A stretch of DNA of 64,000 nt from Neolewinella marina. Lineage in GTDB: Bacteria; Bacteroidota; Bacteroidia; Chitinophagales; Saprospiraceae. Within the stretch, counting starts at the first letter, position 1. Each line of letters starts with the position of its first letter. Shown one piece after another: positions 55,897-64,000 of this stretch. The position numbers and the translations under genes were made by a program. The notes below the pieces were generated by a model. The model ran no database searches and was not told where the DNA came from. It saw nothing but the letters and a program-made list of their open reading frames with translations. The stretch is taken from positions 124,001-188,000 of the forward strand of contig NZ_PDLO01000004.1 of the NCBI RefSeq assembly GCF_002631205.1, given 5' to 3'.

Positions 55897-57615
55897 GTGA
55901 AAGGAAAAGAAGCAAATACCTACGACGCCATCGTGGTAGGCACCGGGATCAGCGGCGGTTGGGCGGCCATGGAACTCTGCCGCGCCGGCCTGAAGACCCT
56001 CGTGCTGGAACGGGGCCGCCACGTGGCCCACGGCGACTACCCCACCGCCACCCTCGACCCCTGGGACCTGCCCCTGCGCGACGAACTGCCCGCCCGGGAG
56101 AAAGAGGATCACTACCCCAAGCTGAGCCGGAAGGACTACATCACCAAGCAGTCCAGCAAACACTGGTTCGTGAAGGACGACGAATATCCCTACACCGAGA
56201 AACGGCGGTTCGACTGGATCCGTGGCTACCATACCGGCGGCCGCAGCCTGATGTGGGGGCGGCAGTGCTACCGCCTGAGCGACCTGGACTTCACGGCCAA
56301 CGCCCGCGACGGCATCGCCATCGACTGGCCCATTCGGTACGCCGACCTGGAGCCCTGGTACGACTACGTTTCCCGCTTCGTGGGCATCACCGGGCGGGCC
56401 GAAAACCTGCCCCACCTGCCCGACGGCCCCTTCCTGCCGGAAATGCCCTTCAACTGCGCGGAAACCCACTTCCAGGACCGGGTGCAGTCCCGCTTCCCCC
56501 ACCGCCGCGTAACCCCCGGCCGCGCCGCCCACCTGACGGCCTACGACCCTACGGTCCACCTAGGCACCCGGGGCAACTGCGAGTACCGCAACCGCTGCAT
56601 CCGCGGCTGCCCTTACGGCGGCTACTTCTCCAGCAACTCCGGCACCATCCCCGTGGCCGCCGGTACCGGGAACATGACCCTGATCAACCACGCCGCCGTC
56701 CGGGAGGTGATCTACGACGCCGAGGCCGGCCGCGCTACCGGCGTAAGGGTGAGACTGTCGGACACCGGCGAGGACACCGAATTCTTCAGCCGGGGCGTCA
56801 TTTTCCTCAACGCCTCCACCCTGAATACCGCCGCCATCCTGCTGGCCAGCACCTCCGACGCCCAACCCAATGGCCTGGGCAACAACTACGACCAGGTGGG
56901 CCGCAACATCATGGACCACCACCACCGCATCGGGGCCTCGGGCAACCTGGCGGATTTTGCCGACAAGACCGACAAGGGCCGCAAACCCAACGGTTTCTAC
57001 ATTCCCCGCTTCGTCAACCTGGGCGACCGCGACACCAAACGCGACTACCTGCGCGGCTTCGGCTACCAGGGCGGCGCCAGCCGCGCCGGCTGGTGGCGCC
57101 TCATCCGCGAAACCGACCTTTCCCTCGGCAGGGAGTTAAAGGAGAAGCTCCTGGAGCCCGGCGGCTGGACCATCGGCATGACCGCCTTCGGGGAATGCCT
57201 GTCCAACCCCGACAACCGGGTCACCCTGAACCACGACCTGCTCGACAAGGACGGCCTGCCCACCCTGACCATGGACGTGGCTTTCGGAGAGAACGAAGCA
57301 CGGATGCGCGACGATATGGAAACGGCCGCCGCCGAGATGCTGGAAGCCGCCGGGGCCACGAACGTGAGCACCCACCGCACCGAAGCCCACCCCGGTTTCT
57401 CCATCCACGAGATGGGCTCCGCCCGCATGGGCAAGGACCCCCGCACCAGCGTACTCAATCGCCACAACCAGATCTGGGACTGCCCCAACGTATACGTGAC
57501 CGACGGCTCAGCCATGGTCAGCAGCGCCTGCGTAAACCCCAGCCTGACCTACATGGCCCTGACCGCCCGCGCGGTCGACCACGCCGTGAAGGAGCTCAAC
57601 CGCCACAACCTCTAG
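55897..57615 (+). CDS. GMC family (glucose-methanol-choline) oxidoreductase
   Basis: A 572-residue FAD enzyme. The FAD-binding motif comes at once (YDAIVVGTGISGGWAA, then LKTLVLERGRH). The middle holds GGRSLMWGRQCYRLSDLDF and a Cys-rich segment NRCIRGCPYGGYFSSN, and the C-terminal catalytic region contains IHEMGSARMGKDPRTS and VTDGSAMVSSACVNPSLTYM. It probably oxidises a sugar or polyol. Related Bacteroidota enzymes often pair with a gluconate-2-dehydrogenase subunit 3 gene, which is not here. The frame opens at TTG 55879, but a -7 element overlaps that point, so GTG at 55897 is preferred. Its TAG overlaps the stop of the convergent protease gene. Confidence 0.9.
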   Translation: MKGKEANTYDAIVVGTGISGGWAAMELCRAGLKTLVLERGRHVAHGDYPTATLDPWDLPLRDELPAREKEDHYPKLSRKDYITKQSSKHWFVKDDEYPYTEKRRFDWIRGYHTGGRSLMWGRQCYRLSDLDFTANARDGIAIDWPIRYADLEPWYDYVSRFVGITGRAENLPHLPDGPFLPEMPFNCAETHFQDRVQSRFPHRRVTPGRAAHLTAYDPTVHLGTRGNCEYRNRCIRGCPYGGYFSSNSGTIPVAAGTGNMTLINHAAVREVIYDAEAGRATGVRVRLSDTGEDTEFFSRGVIFLNASTLNTAAILLASTSDAQPNGLGNNYDQVGRNIMDHHHRIGASGNLADFADKTDKGRKPNGFYIPRFVNLGDRDTKRDYLRGFGYQGGASRAGWWRLIRETDLSLGRELKEKLLEPGGWTIGMTAFGECLSNPDNRVTLNHDLLDKDGLPTLTMDVAFGENEARMRDDMETAAAEMLEAAGATNVSTHRTEAHPGFSIHEMGSARMGKDPRTSVLNRHNQIWDCPNVYVTDGSAMVSSACVNPSLTYMALTARAVDHAVKELNRHNL

Positions 57616-59354
57616 ACCGGCACCCGGGTGTGCTTCAGCGGCAGGTAAGCGCCGTCTGCCACCCGGTCCGCAATGCCGACCGACCGCTCGAAGTATGCCC
57701 GCCGGAAGCCCTCCAGCGTCCCCCCGGGGTGGCGGGCCAGCCAGTCGGCCAGCAAACCGGCGACAATGGGCGCCGATATGGACGTCCCAACCGGGTAAAT
57801 GAGGTTTCCGGTACCGTGCTCCGGCACCCCGGTAGTGAGAAAGGCCGCGAGTGGCACCTCCTCGTCTCCGAAGTTCGACCACTCCACCAGCTCCAGCCGG
57901 TCGGGGTGGGGCTCCCTGGTGGCGTCACGGTACCAGTAGGAGGCCACCGCCAGGAGGTGATCGGGGTAGTCGCGGGCGAAGGCGGCCGGCCACTGCGGCT
58001 GGTCAAAAAGGTCGTTGCCGTCGTTGCCGGCTGAGGTCACCATGAACACCCCGTGGTGGGCGGCCGCCCGCACCGCGCACTCCAGGGCCGCGGGGCGCTC
58101 CGCCTGGGCGATGCCCCAGCTCATGTTGATCACCCGCGCCCCGGCGGCGATGGCCTCGTAGATCGCTACCAGGGCGCCGAAGTAGGTGGAGCGTCCACCT
58201 GATCCAAAGGTCTTCAGGTGGAGCAGCTGCAGGGGGTGGTCGGCCCGGTACTGCGCCTGCAGAGCTGCCGCCACGTAGGTACCGTGGGGCGTCTCGTCCT
58301 CGGGATCGGCATCCCGGTTCAGGAAGTCGTAGCCCAGTTTCCCCGTCTGAATGAAGGCGGTAGTGGGTCCCTGCCGGTAGCGGTTGGTTTCCCAGCGGTC
58401 GCGGTTGGCCGCCGAGGGATCTACGCCGCTGTCGATGATGGCCACCGTGAAGGGGGGCAGCTTTTCGTCGAAGGAGCAGCGCGGCTCCCGGGGGGGCAGG
58501 GCCTCCCGAAAGTGCTCCTCCGGTTCCCGGATAGACTCGCCGACCGCGGCGTCGTTCCCCGCCCGGGGCGTTTCTCCGCTGCCGTCGGTCGGCTCCTCCG
58601 GGCGGAAGAAATTGATGATGTAGTCGCGCTCCACGGTTCCTTCGCCGGCATTCACTTTGGCCCTCACCTGCTGGGCCGACCCGCCCGTGGTATTCAGGTC
58701 CATGCCCGGGGGTACTCCGAGGGCGATCACGCTGCCTGCCTCCCCGAAGTAGGCGTCGGTCAGCGGCAGTCCCGTGCGGATGGCCCACTCCTTCAGGGCG
58801 TCGTCCCGCTCGCAGCTGCTCAGGACCAGCCGGTGGAAGGCCTTTCCGTCACAGTCGAAGGGCGGCAGGGCGCGGAGGTCCTTGTCCGGGTCCGCTTCCT
58901 CCCAGCCCGGTTCTTTGCCGGCGTAGGCGGAAAGGGCGACAAAATTCTCCACCTGGAATTTTTCCTCCCGGCGCACCGTCGTGGAAAAGCGAATGATGTA
59001 GGCCGGGAACTTGCGGTCGTGAATGGGCAATGGCAGCCGGTGGGCGACGGCGGTCACCCGGATGGCCTTGATGAGGGTGTGGGCCTCCCCCCGGTCGGTA
59101 ATGCCGTAGACGCTCAGCTGCAGCAGTCCGCCCGTTCCATTGTAGACGTGAAGGAATACGGGTTTACCCCCGGCGGGCGACAGCCGGGCGAGTCGGTAGG
59201 CTCCTTCCCCGCTGCCGTCGTCCGGCAGCTGGGGGTCCTGGCCGCCGTAGTCGGGGCTGTCCTGCCCCAGGTCGCCAAAAGTGATGAGGTGGGGAGCGCA
59301 GGCCGCGGGCTCGCCGTAGGGAATGAGTGGGATGCGGGAGGAATCAGGTGTCAT
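57612..59354 (-). CDS. Subtilisin-like serine protease (S8) with unrecognised N-terminal half
   Basis: A 580-residue protein. The catalytic triad is Asp308 in VAIIDSGVDPS, His357 in ETPHGTYVAA and Ser525 in GTSISAPIVAG, with INMSWGIA and MVTSAGNDGNDL completing the S8 core (about 300-575). Residues 1-290 match no family I recognise; they include a beta-rich stretch (FLHVYNGTGGLLQLSVYGI) and a region with LKEWAIRTGLPLTDAYFGE, perhaps a propeptide or recognition domain. There is no signal peptide. The start is ATG at 59354; the frame extends 60 codons further but with low-complexity sequence. The function may be intracellular or dependent on another export route. Confidence 0.85.
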   Translation of the reverse strand: MTPDSSRIPLIPYGEPAACAPHLITFGDLGQDSPDYGGQDPQLPDDGSGEGAYRLARLSPAGGKPVFLHVYNGTGGLLQLSVYGITDRGEAHTLIKAIRVTAVAHRLPLPIHDRKFPAYIIRFSTTVRREEKFQVENFVALSAYAGKEPGWEEADPDKDLRALPPFDCDGKAFHRLVLSSCERDDALKEWAIRTGLPLTDAYFGEAGSVIALGVPPGMDLNTTGGSAQQVRAKVNAGEGTVERDYIINFFRPEEPTDGSGETPRAGNDAAVGESIREPEEHFREALPPREPRCSFDEKLPPFTVAIIDSGVDPSAANRDRWETNRYRQGPTTAFIQTGKLGYDFLNRDADPEDETPHGTYVAAALQAQYRADHPLQLLHLKTFGSGGRSTYFGALVAIYEAIAAGARVINMSWGIAQAERPAALECAVRAAAHHGVFMVTSAGNDGNDLFDQPQWPAAFARDYPDHLLAVASYWYRDATREPHPDRLELVEWSNFGDEEVPLAAFLTTGVPEHGTGNLIYPVGTSISAPIVAGLLADWLARHPGGTLEGFRRAYFERSVGIADRVADGAYLPLKHTRVPV

Positions 59355-59527
59355 GGCGTGGGAATGGTGTGCATGATAAATCCCCGGGGAGGTTATGCCT
59401 CCTCCACTCCGCCCGTTACTAAGATAATCGAAAATCACGGCCCCCCGCCCCCCTTTCCCGGCACCTGCGCTCCGCCGGCAACCCCTGCCGCCCGCCCTCA
59501 CAGCAACCGGCCGGGAACTTTCCTGCA

Positions 59528-59555
59528 TTGTCAAGCTGACAATTCACTATCTTGG
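59528..59555 (+). promoter_or_regulatory. Predicted promoter for the hydroxypyruvate-isomerase-like gene
   Basis: TTG at 59528-59530 and TATCTTGG at 59548-59555 are 17 bases apart; the -7 element differs from TAnnTTTG at one position. The ATG at 59586 follows 30 bases later. Confidence 0.45.
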
Positions 59556-59585
59556 AACCGCATACCCCCTTAAATCAGTCGCATC

Positions 59586-60443
59586 ATGAACCGCCGTAAT
59601 GCCCTCAAAAGCGCCGCCCTCGGGTTGGGCGCCCTCAGCCTCTCCAACGCCATCTGCGCCACCGACCGCGCTACCGGCGGGAAGTACAAGACGAACCACA
59701 GCACCTGCCTGTGGTGCTACAACGGCATGTCCCTGGAGGAACTGGCCGAGCGCGGCAAGGACGTTGGCCTGCAGAGCATCGAACTGACCACCGTAGACCA
59801 GTGGCCCATCCTGAAGCAGTACGGGCTGACCTGCGCCATGGGCACCCACAAGGACTTCAGCATCGATACCGGCTGGAACGATCCGGCCAACCACGGCAAG
59901 CTGCAGGAGCAGTACAAGAAGGTCATCCGCGACGCGGCCGACCACGGCATCCCCAGCGTCATCGTGATGAGTGGCAACCGCCGCGGCATGAGCGACTACG
60001 ACGGCATGATGAACTGCGCCATCGGCCTGCGCCCCATGGTGAAGCTGGCCGAGGAAGCCGGCGTGACCCTGCAGATGGAACTGCTGAACAGCAAGGTGAA
60101 CCACCCCGACTACATGTGCGACCACACCCAGTGGGGCGCCGCCCTGGCCGAGATGATCGGCTCGGAGCGCTTCAAGCTGCTCTACGACATCTACCACATG
60201 CAGATCATGGAGGGCGACATCGTGGCCACCATCAGGAAGTACCACCCCTACATCGGCCACTACCACACCGGTGGGGTACCCGGCCGCCACGAGATCAACG
60301 ACAGCCAAGAGCTGAACTACCCGGCCATCGTGCGCGCGATCCACGAAACGGGCTTCCAGGGCTACATCGCCCAGGAGTACATTCCGACCTACGACGACAA
60401 GATTGCGGCCCTGGCGGAGGGCCTGCGCATCTGCGAGGTATGA
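59586..60443 (+). CDS. Hydroxypyruvate isomerase-like TIM-barrel protein with Tat signal
   Basis: A 285-residue protein of the xylose-isomerase-like TIM barrel superfamily. The N-terminus is a Tat-type signal (MNRRNALKSAALGLGALSLS), so it is probably exported folded to the periplasm. The barrel carries LQSIELTTVDQWPIL, VTLQMELLNSKVNHPDYMCD (a hydroxypyruvate isomerase hallmark), KLLYDIYHMQIMEGD and YIAQEYIPT, with Glu and His residues suited to metal binding. The true sugar substrate is unknown. It is translationally coupled to the next gene by ATGA (60440-60443). Confidence 0.87.
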   Translation: MNRRNALKSAALGLGALSLSNAICATDRATGGKYKTNHSTCLWCYNGMSLEELAERGKDVGLQSIELTTVDQWPILKQYGLTCAMGTHKDFSIDTGWNDPANHGKLQEQYKKVIRDAADHGIPSVIVMSGNRRGMSDYDGMMNCAIGLRPMVKLAEEAGVTLQMELLNSKVNHPDYMCDHTQWGAALAEMIGSERFKLLYDIYHMQIMEGDIVATIRKYHPYIGHYHTGGVPGRHEINDSQELNYPAIVRAIHETGFQGYIAQEYIPTYDDKIAALAEGLRICEV

Positions 60444-61021
60444 GGACGCCCCCCTACCGGCTCGTAGCTACCGTAGGGAGTATTTTGCTCATCGCCTTCA
60501 TCCTGGCGGCCTACCGTTTCTTTCCCGGGCAACTGCCCGGCTGGAGTTTCGCCCTGGCGTGGGTGGTGGCGGCACTCGTGCTGCTGGGCACCCTGGCGGA
60601 GCTGTGGCTGATGTGGCGCGATTACCGCGCCGGCTTTCTCTTCCCGATGCGCAACGCTTCCCTGTTCATCCTGCTCTTCAGCCTGGTGGGCTTGCCCGCT
60701 TACCTGGTCTTCGCCGGGGTGACCGGTCGCGACCTCGGCCCCTCCACCCTGCTGCTCGCTCCGGTATTCCTGGCCTTCGCCACCCGCAACCTGTTCCGCG
60801 TGCGCATCGACCAGCTTTCGCTACTGGCCAAGACGGGGTTCCGGGCTCCGGTGGAAGTCCCCCTGTTCCGGATCACCGACGTGGCCGTGACCGACGACCG
60901 CATCACCATCGAGTCCGACGGGCAACGGCCGGTGCAGCTGCTGCGAGTCTTCTTCCTGCCGGGCCACTGGAGGCAGTTGCGCGAGCGGCTGACCGGGCTG
61001 GCTACGACTCGTAAGCCGTAG
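60440..61021 (+). CDS. Small multi-pass membrane protein with C-terminal PH-like domain
   Basis: A 193-residue protein starting at ATG 60440, whose TGA overlap with the upstream stop (ATGA) supports coupled translation. Three or four hydrophobic helices fill the first 125 residues (TVGSILLIAFILAAY, WSFALAWVVAALVLLGTLAE, NASLFILLFSLVGLPAYLVF, STLLLAPVFLAFA). A hydrophilic end follows (VEVPLFRITDVAVTDDRITI), whose strand pattern recalls bacterial PH domains. I do not recognise a named family. Its last 20 bases overlap the end of the convergent CHAT gene. Confidence 0.65.
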   Translation: MRTPPYRLVATVGSILLIAFILAAYRFFPGQLPGWSFALAWVVAALVLLGTLAELWLMWRDYRAGFLFPMRNASLFILLFSLVGLPAYLVFAGVTGRDLGPSTLLLAPVFLAFATRNLFRVRIDQLSLLAKTGFRAPVEVPLFRITDVAVTDDRITIESDGQRPVQLLRVFFLPGHWRQLRERLTGLATTRKP

Positions 61022-63833
61022 CGTTCCGCAGTACCCTCAGGAAGTAATACAGGATCGCCACCACCAGGGATGCACTCAGCAGGTAGCCCCACCAGGGCAT
61101 CAACGTGGCCTCCTCTCCGTCCAGCGGCAGGGTTCCGCCGGAACCGTAAAGCATCAGTCCCGCCCAGTAATAGGGGTGGCCGTACGCCACGGTGGTGCGC
61201 AGTTCCTCCTGGGCACCGTGGAGGGCCGTCACCCGGTCCTGCCCCCCCACGAGCCGTCGGTAGAATCCCGTTACCAGATCCCTGGTCGCCGCGTCGTCCA
61301 CCGCCCACAGGGTGGTGAGGGTGCTGCGGGCCCCCGCCGCCGCGAAGGCACTGGCGAAGCTCATCGTCGTCTCACCGATCGCCAGCTGACCAATGGCCGT
61401 TTCGCAGGCCGAGAGCACCGTAAGCTCGTTGTCTACCGGCAGGGCGTACAAATCGTTGAAGTAGAGCAGCCCGTCCTCCTCCGGCGTACCTCCCTCCCCG
61501 CTGAAGGCCACGAAGCTCAGGTTGGGGTCGGTGGCGTTCACGCTACCGTGGCTGGACAGGTGCAGCACCCGCGCCTTACCCGCCAGTGACAGGAAGCTGT
61601 CCCGCCGGGCTTCCGCGCCGAAAAAGGCCCGGGTGGCGGGTACCAGGGTAGCGATCGTCCGCACTTCTTCCGCATTGTGCACTAGGGGCGACAGCCGCCG
61701 GTCGTCGGCGAAGGAGGGCGCGAAGGCCACTACCTCATAGGCATAGTCCCGGCGGCGGCGCTGGTCAACTTCCAGCAGGTAGTCGCCGCTGTAGGCGTAC
61801 TGCAGGGTGGCGTGGCGCTGGAGGTAGTCCAGTTCGGCGTAGCGCAGCGGCGGCTCGGCGGCGGCCAGGGGCAGGCCACCGAAGGGAAGGTAGTGCAGCA
61901 CCCCGTCCGGCACGATACAGAGGCGCGGACGCAGGTGCAGGGCTTCGCGCAAGCGGCCGGGCAACAGGGCCTCCGCCAGCCGGGTGCCGTGGGTGACGAA
62001 GGCCCGGTCCAGGCTGTCCTGTTCGCTGCTCGGCCGCAGGCTCTTGCGGCGGTAGCTGCTGGCCTCGATGGCCTCCCGCCAGGCGGTGGACCACGGTGCG
62101 AGCAGGCTGTCGGCCGCAATGGGGTGGGCGGTCAGTTTCCCGTCCGGGGTCAGCAGGAACACCAGACTTCCTTCCGGCGAGAGGTGGTACTCCAGAAGGG
62201 TGCAGTTTCTGGCCGCCAGGTGTTTAATCAGGGCGTCCCGGTCGAACTGGCGGCTACCCGTCGTCCGGGGCAGTTGTCGCTGCAATCCGTCGAGCCTCAG
62301 GCGGGCGGCCTCCAGGTCGGCTTGGGTGCCGGCTTCGCCGGCGGCAACCCTGCGCTCTAGGGAGGAGATCCTGGTCACCAGTTGGCGGACTTCCGGCGAT
62401 ACCGTTTCCCGGCTCGCGTGGAGGGCGGTCAGCAGGGAGTAGGCCCGCGACTGCTCGCTGAGCGCGAAGGCCCGCCACAGGCTTTCCTCCCGCCCTTCCG
62501 CCCGGTAGCTTTCCAGGTGGAGGGCGATGGCGCGGTCGAAGTAGGGGCGCAGGTTACGGCTCAGGTAACGGCGGCTGGCGGCGTCGTTCACCGCGGCGCG
62601 CAGGTGCTCCTGCAGGGCGAAGAGGGCGTCGTAGTCGCTCAGCGCCCGCGCCCCCTGCCCCGTGGCCGTGTAGGTGCGCGCCCGCACGGACAGCAAGTCG
62701 ATCAGGGGGATGATGTCCGCCGCCGGAAGATTGGCGAGGGAGTCGGCAAAGTCGAAGCCGGTGCCGCCGGTCAGGAAGGCCAACCGTTCGTTCACCACCT
62801 GCAGGGCTTCTTCGTAGCGCCGCCAACGCAGCAGGATTTCCGGGATCTTTTCGCTGGTGTAGTAGTCGCGCAGTCCGATGGTTTCAAACACCCTGCGGGC
62901 GCGTTCCCGGTAGATTTCGAAGTTCTCCACGTCGTTCTCTCCCCCGTAGTATTCCGCCAGGTTGAGGTATACGTCTCCGTAAGTGGGGTCGTTGCGGGTA
63001 TCGGGGGTGATCATGCGTTCGGCTTTTTTCAGGTTTTGGTACCCTTCCCGGACCAGCCCGAGTTCCCGCTGGACGATGGCCAGCAGGTTGTGGGCGATGG
63101 GGATGAAAATGGGATTTTCCAGGGCGGGGGCCAGGTCCACCGTGCGCCGGGCGAAGTCCAGGGCGGGATCGAGTTCGTCCATCCGCAGCAGGGTGAGGGC
63201 GGCGTTGTAGTAGGTGATGAAGCGGTCGTAGGGTTCCACCTGGCCGATCTGCTCTACCAATCCCGTAGCCCGCATGCTGGAACTGTAGGCGATGCGGAAG
63301 TCGCGCAGGTCCTTCGCGAGGACGGCGAGTTGATTCAGGCTGCGCAGGTAGTCGATGCTGTCGAAGCGCGGCAGCCGGTCGTAAATGGCGTGCGCTTCCC
63401 GGATGGCGATCACGGCGGAATCCAGCTTCCCCAGGTAGCCCAGGGAGTGCGACAGGTTGCTGCGCGAGAGGGCCCGGTCTTCGTGGGGAAAGGGATAGAG
63501 GCTGTCCCGCAGCGCGATGGCCCGCCGGTAGTAGTGGGCGGCGAGGCTGTCGTTGGCCTGGTTGTAATAGGCAGTAGCGGCCCGGTGGAGGGCGCGGCCC
63601 GCCAGGCTGTCAATTACCGGCCGGCCTTGCCGGTCGCGGGTAGCCGCCAGGAAGTAGGGCACGGCGCGCAGGTCGTCCTGCTCCAGCCACCGCTCCCCTT
63701 CCGCCAGCAGTCCGGCTCGCCCCCCGGCGGCCCTCACCTCCTCCATCGCCGGCGGCCCGCCCTGGGCGGGCAGGTCCAGCGGGGGGCAGCCCAGAAGCAT
63801 ACCCACGAGAACGGCGAAGGGTGTCCATCTCAT
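61002..63833 (-). CDS. TPR-CHAT domain lipoprotein
   Basis: A 943-residue protein. The start at 63833 opens a lipoprotein signal (MRWTPFAVLVGMLLGC); the frame extends 35 codons upstream without signal-like sequence. About 12 tetratricopeptide-like helix pairs follow (for example AGRALHRAATAYYNQANDSL, residues 40-460). A C-terminal CHAT (caspase-like) protease domain has the dyad His762 in LHLSSHG and Cys810 in LSACETAIG, then FAAAGARSTLTTLWAVDD and YYWAGLMLYG. A final transmembrane helix (WGYLLSASLVVAILYYFL) ends the protein. The membrane anchor implies an envelope location. Targets and trigger are unknown. Confidence 0.9.
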   Translation of the reverse strand: MRWTPFAVLVGMLLGCPPLDLPAQGGPPAMEEVRAAGGRAGLLAEGERWLEQDDLRAVPYFLAATRDRQGRPVIDSLAGRALHRAATAYYNQANDSLAAHYYRRAIALRDSLYPFPHEDRALSRSNLSHSLGYLGKLDSAVIAIREAHAIYDRLPRFDSIDYLRSLNQLAVLAKDLRDFRIAYSSSMRATGLVEQIGQVEPYDRFITYYNAALTLLRMDELDPALDFARRTVDLAPALENPIFIPIAHNLLAIVQRELGLVREGYQNLKKAERMITPDTRNDPTYGDVYLNLAEYYGGENDVENFEIYRERARRVFETIGLRDYYTSEKIPEILLRWRRYEEALQVVNERLAFLTGGTGFDFADSLANLPAADIIPLIDLLSVRARTYTATGQGARALSDYDALFALQEHLRAAVNDAASRRYLSRNLRPYFDRAIALHLESYRAEGREESLWRAFALSEQSRAYSLLTALHASRETVSPEVRQLVTRISSLERRVAAGEAGTQADLEAARLRLDGLQRQLPRTTGSRQFDRDALIKHLAARNCTLLEYHLSPEGSLVFLLTPDGKLTAHPIAADSLLAPWSTAWREAIEASSYRRKSLRPSSEQDSLDRAFVTHGTRLAEALLPGRLREALHLRPRLCIVPDGVLHYLPFGGLPLAAAEPPLRYAELDYLQRHATLQYAYSGDYLLEVDQRRRRDYAYEVVAFAPSFADDRRLSPLVHNAEEVRTIATLVPATRAFFGAEARRDSFLSLAGKARVLHLSSHGSVNATDPNLSFVAFSGEGGTPEEDGLLYFNDLYALPVDNELTVLSACETAIGQLAIGETTMSFASAFAAAGARSTLTTLWAVDDAATRDLVTGFYRRLVGGQDRVTALHGAQEELRTTVAYGHPYYWAGLMLYGSGGTLPLDGEEATLMPWWGYLLSASLVVAILYYFLRVLRNATAYES

Positions 63834-63932
63834 GACCGGCGAGAAACTGTTTCTGCCTAATATATGCGCAGCGGCCGCATTCCGGGGCATCCGCGCCTTT
63901 TTCCGCATCTTTGTGCCCCCAAAATCTACCGT

Positions 63933-64000
63933 ATGCAAGACCTCCGCAACACCATCGAAGCCGCCTGGGAACAGCGCGACTTACTCAAGGAAAAGGACAC
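63933..64000 (+). CDS. dapD: N-terminus of tetrahydrodipicolinate N-succinyltransferase
   Basis: Twenty-two codons run to the window edge. The peptide MQDLRNTIEAAWEQRDLLKE fits the conserved start of DapD, which commonly reads as a short helix with IIEAAW followed by LLKE. DapD acts in the lysine and diaminopimelate pathway. CATCTTTG at 63906-63913 is one base off the -7 consensus. The call rests on a short segment. Confidence 0.7.
   Translation, partial: MQDLRNTIEAAWEQRDLLKEKD

Noticed and set aside
55959-58034. A 691-codon plus-strand frame overlapping the GMC gene
   Set aside because: The product is Arg/Pro/His-rich, typical of a shifted frame in GC-rich DNA, whereas the GMC frame shows all FAD and catalytic motifs.
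57612-63833. S8 protease and CHAT protein as one defence operon
   Set aside because: They are separated by two plus-strand genes with their own promoter, both look complete as independent genes, and no toxin, gasdermin or nucleotide-sensing partner is present.

Overview
The window reads as chromosomal DNA of a high-GC member of the Bacteroidota, probably a marine Saprospiria/Lewinella-like bacterium (inference). The reasons are two proteins ending in type IX secretion (T9SS) type A C-terminal sorting domains, almost no Shine-Dalgarno sequences, several promoters of the Bacteroidota form (TTTG, about 19-20 bp, TAnnTTTG), and family members typical of the phylum such as DUF2853, DUF4129/DUF4350 and Bacteroidota-type FtsB/DivIC. 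No tRNA, rRNA, insertion sequence, phage or CRISPR array was seen.

Layout. Positions 1-10320 are mixed housekeeping and envelope genes: a partial gene, a secreted esterase, an SDR oxidoreductase, DUF2853, a DUF4129/DUF4350 pair, an aldose-1-epimerase-like protein, a large CotH-type surface protein, rlmB and recG. A bidirectional terminator separates recG from one giant minus-strand gene (10405-25416, 5003 residues). That gene encodes a T9SS-secreted modular surface protein with propeller-like, DUF4114, malectin-like, carbohydrate-binding-like, PKD and calcium-binding modules.

A 1.2 kb gene-free region then leads into a plus-strand exopolysaccharide (EPS) locus of Wzx/Wzy type (26599-44685). 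It holds export (Wza-like, Wzc-like), flippase, polymerase, a WcaJ-like priming transferase, eight glycosyltransferases, a WcaF-like acetyltransferase and gmd. A DUF1800/DUF1501 pair (45039-48243), whose second member carries a T9SS domain, has its own predicted promoter and terminator. It is followed by three more nucleotide-sugar genes: UDP-xylose synthase, UDP-glucose dehydrogenase and GDP-fucose synthase. Together the locus can supply GDP-fucose, UDP-glucuronate and UDP-xylose.

From 51915 to 55752 a minus-strand housekeeping cluster carries carA, eno, ftsB/divIC and sucD. The end of the window (55897-64000) holds a GMC oxidoreductase, a subtilisin-like protease with an unrecognised N-terminal half, a Tat-type hydroxypyruvate-isomerase-like protein translationally coupled to a small membrane protein, a TPR-CHAT lipoprotein, and the start of dapD.

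The strongest leads are three. First, the giant T9SS protein, whose C-terminal half is built of units that grow by one PKD domain at a time, lies divergent from the EPS locus. Second, a T9SS-linked DUF1800/DUF1501 pair sits inside the sugar-supply part of that locus. Third, a short palindrome array appears to derive from the sucD stop region. All function calls rest on motif recognition by eye; no database search was run.
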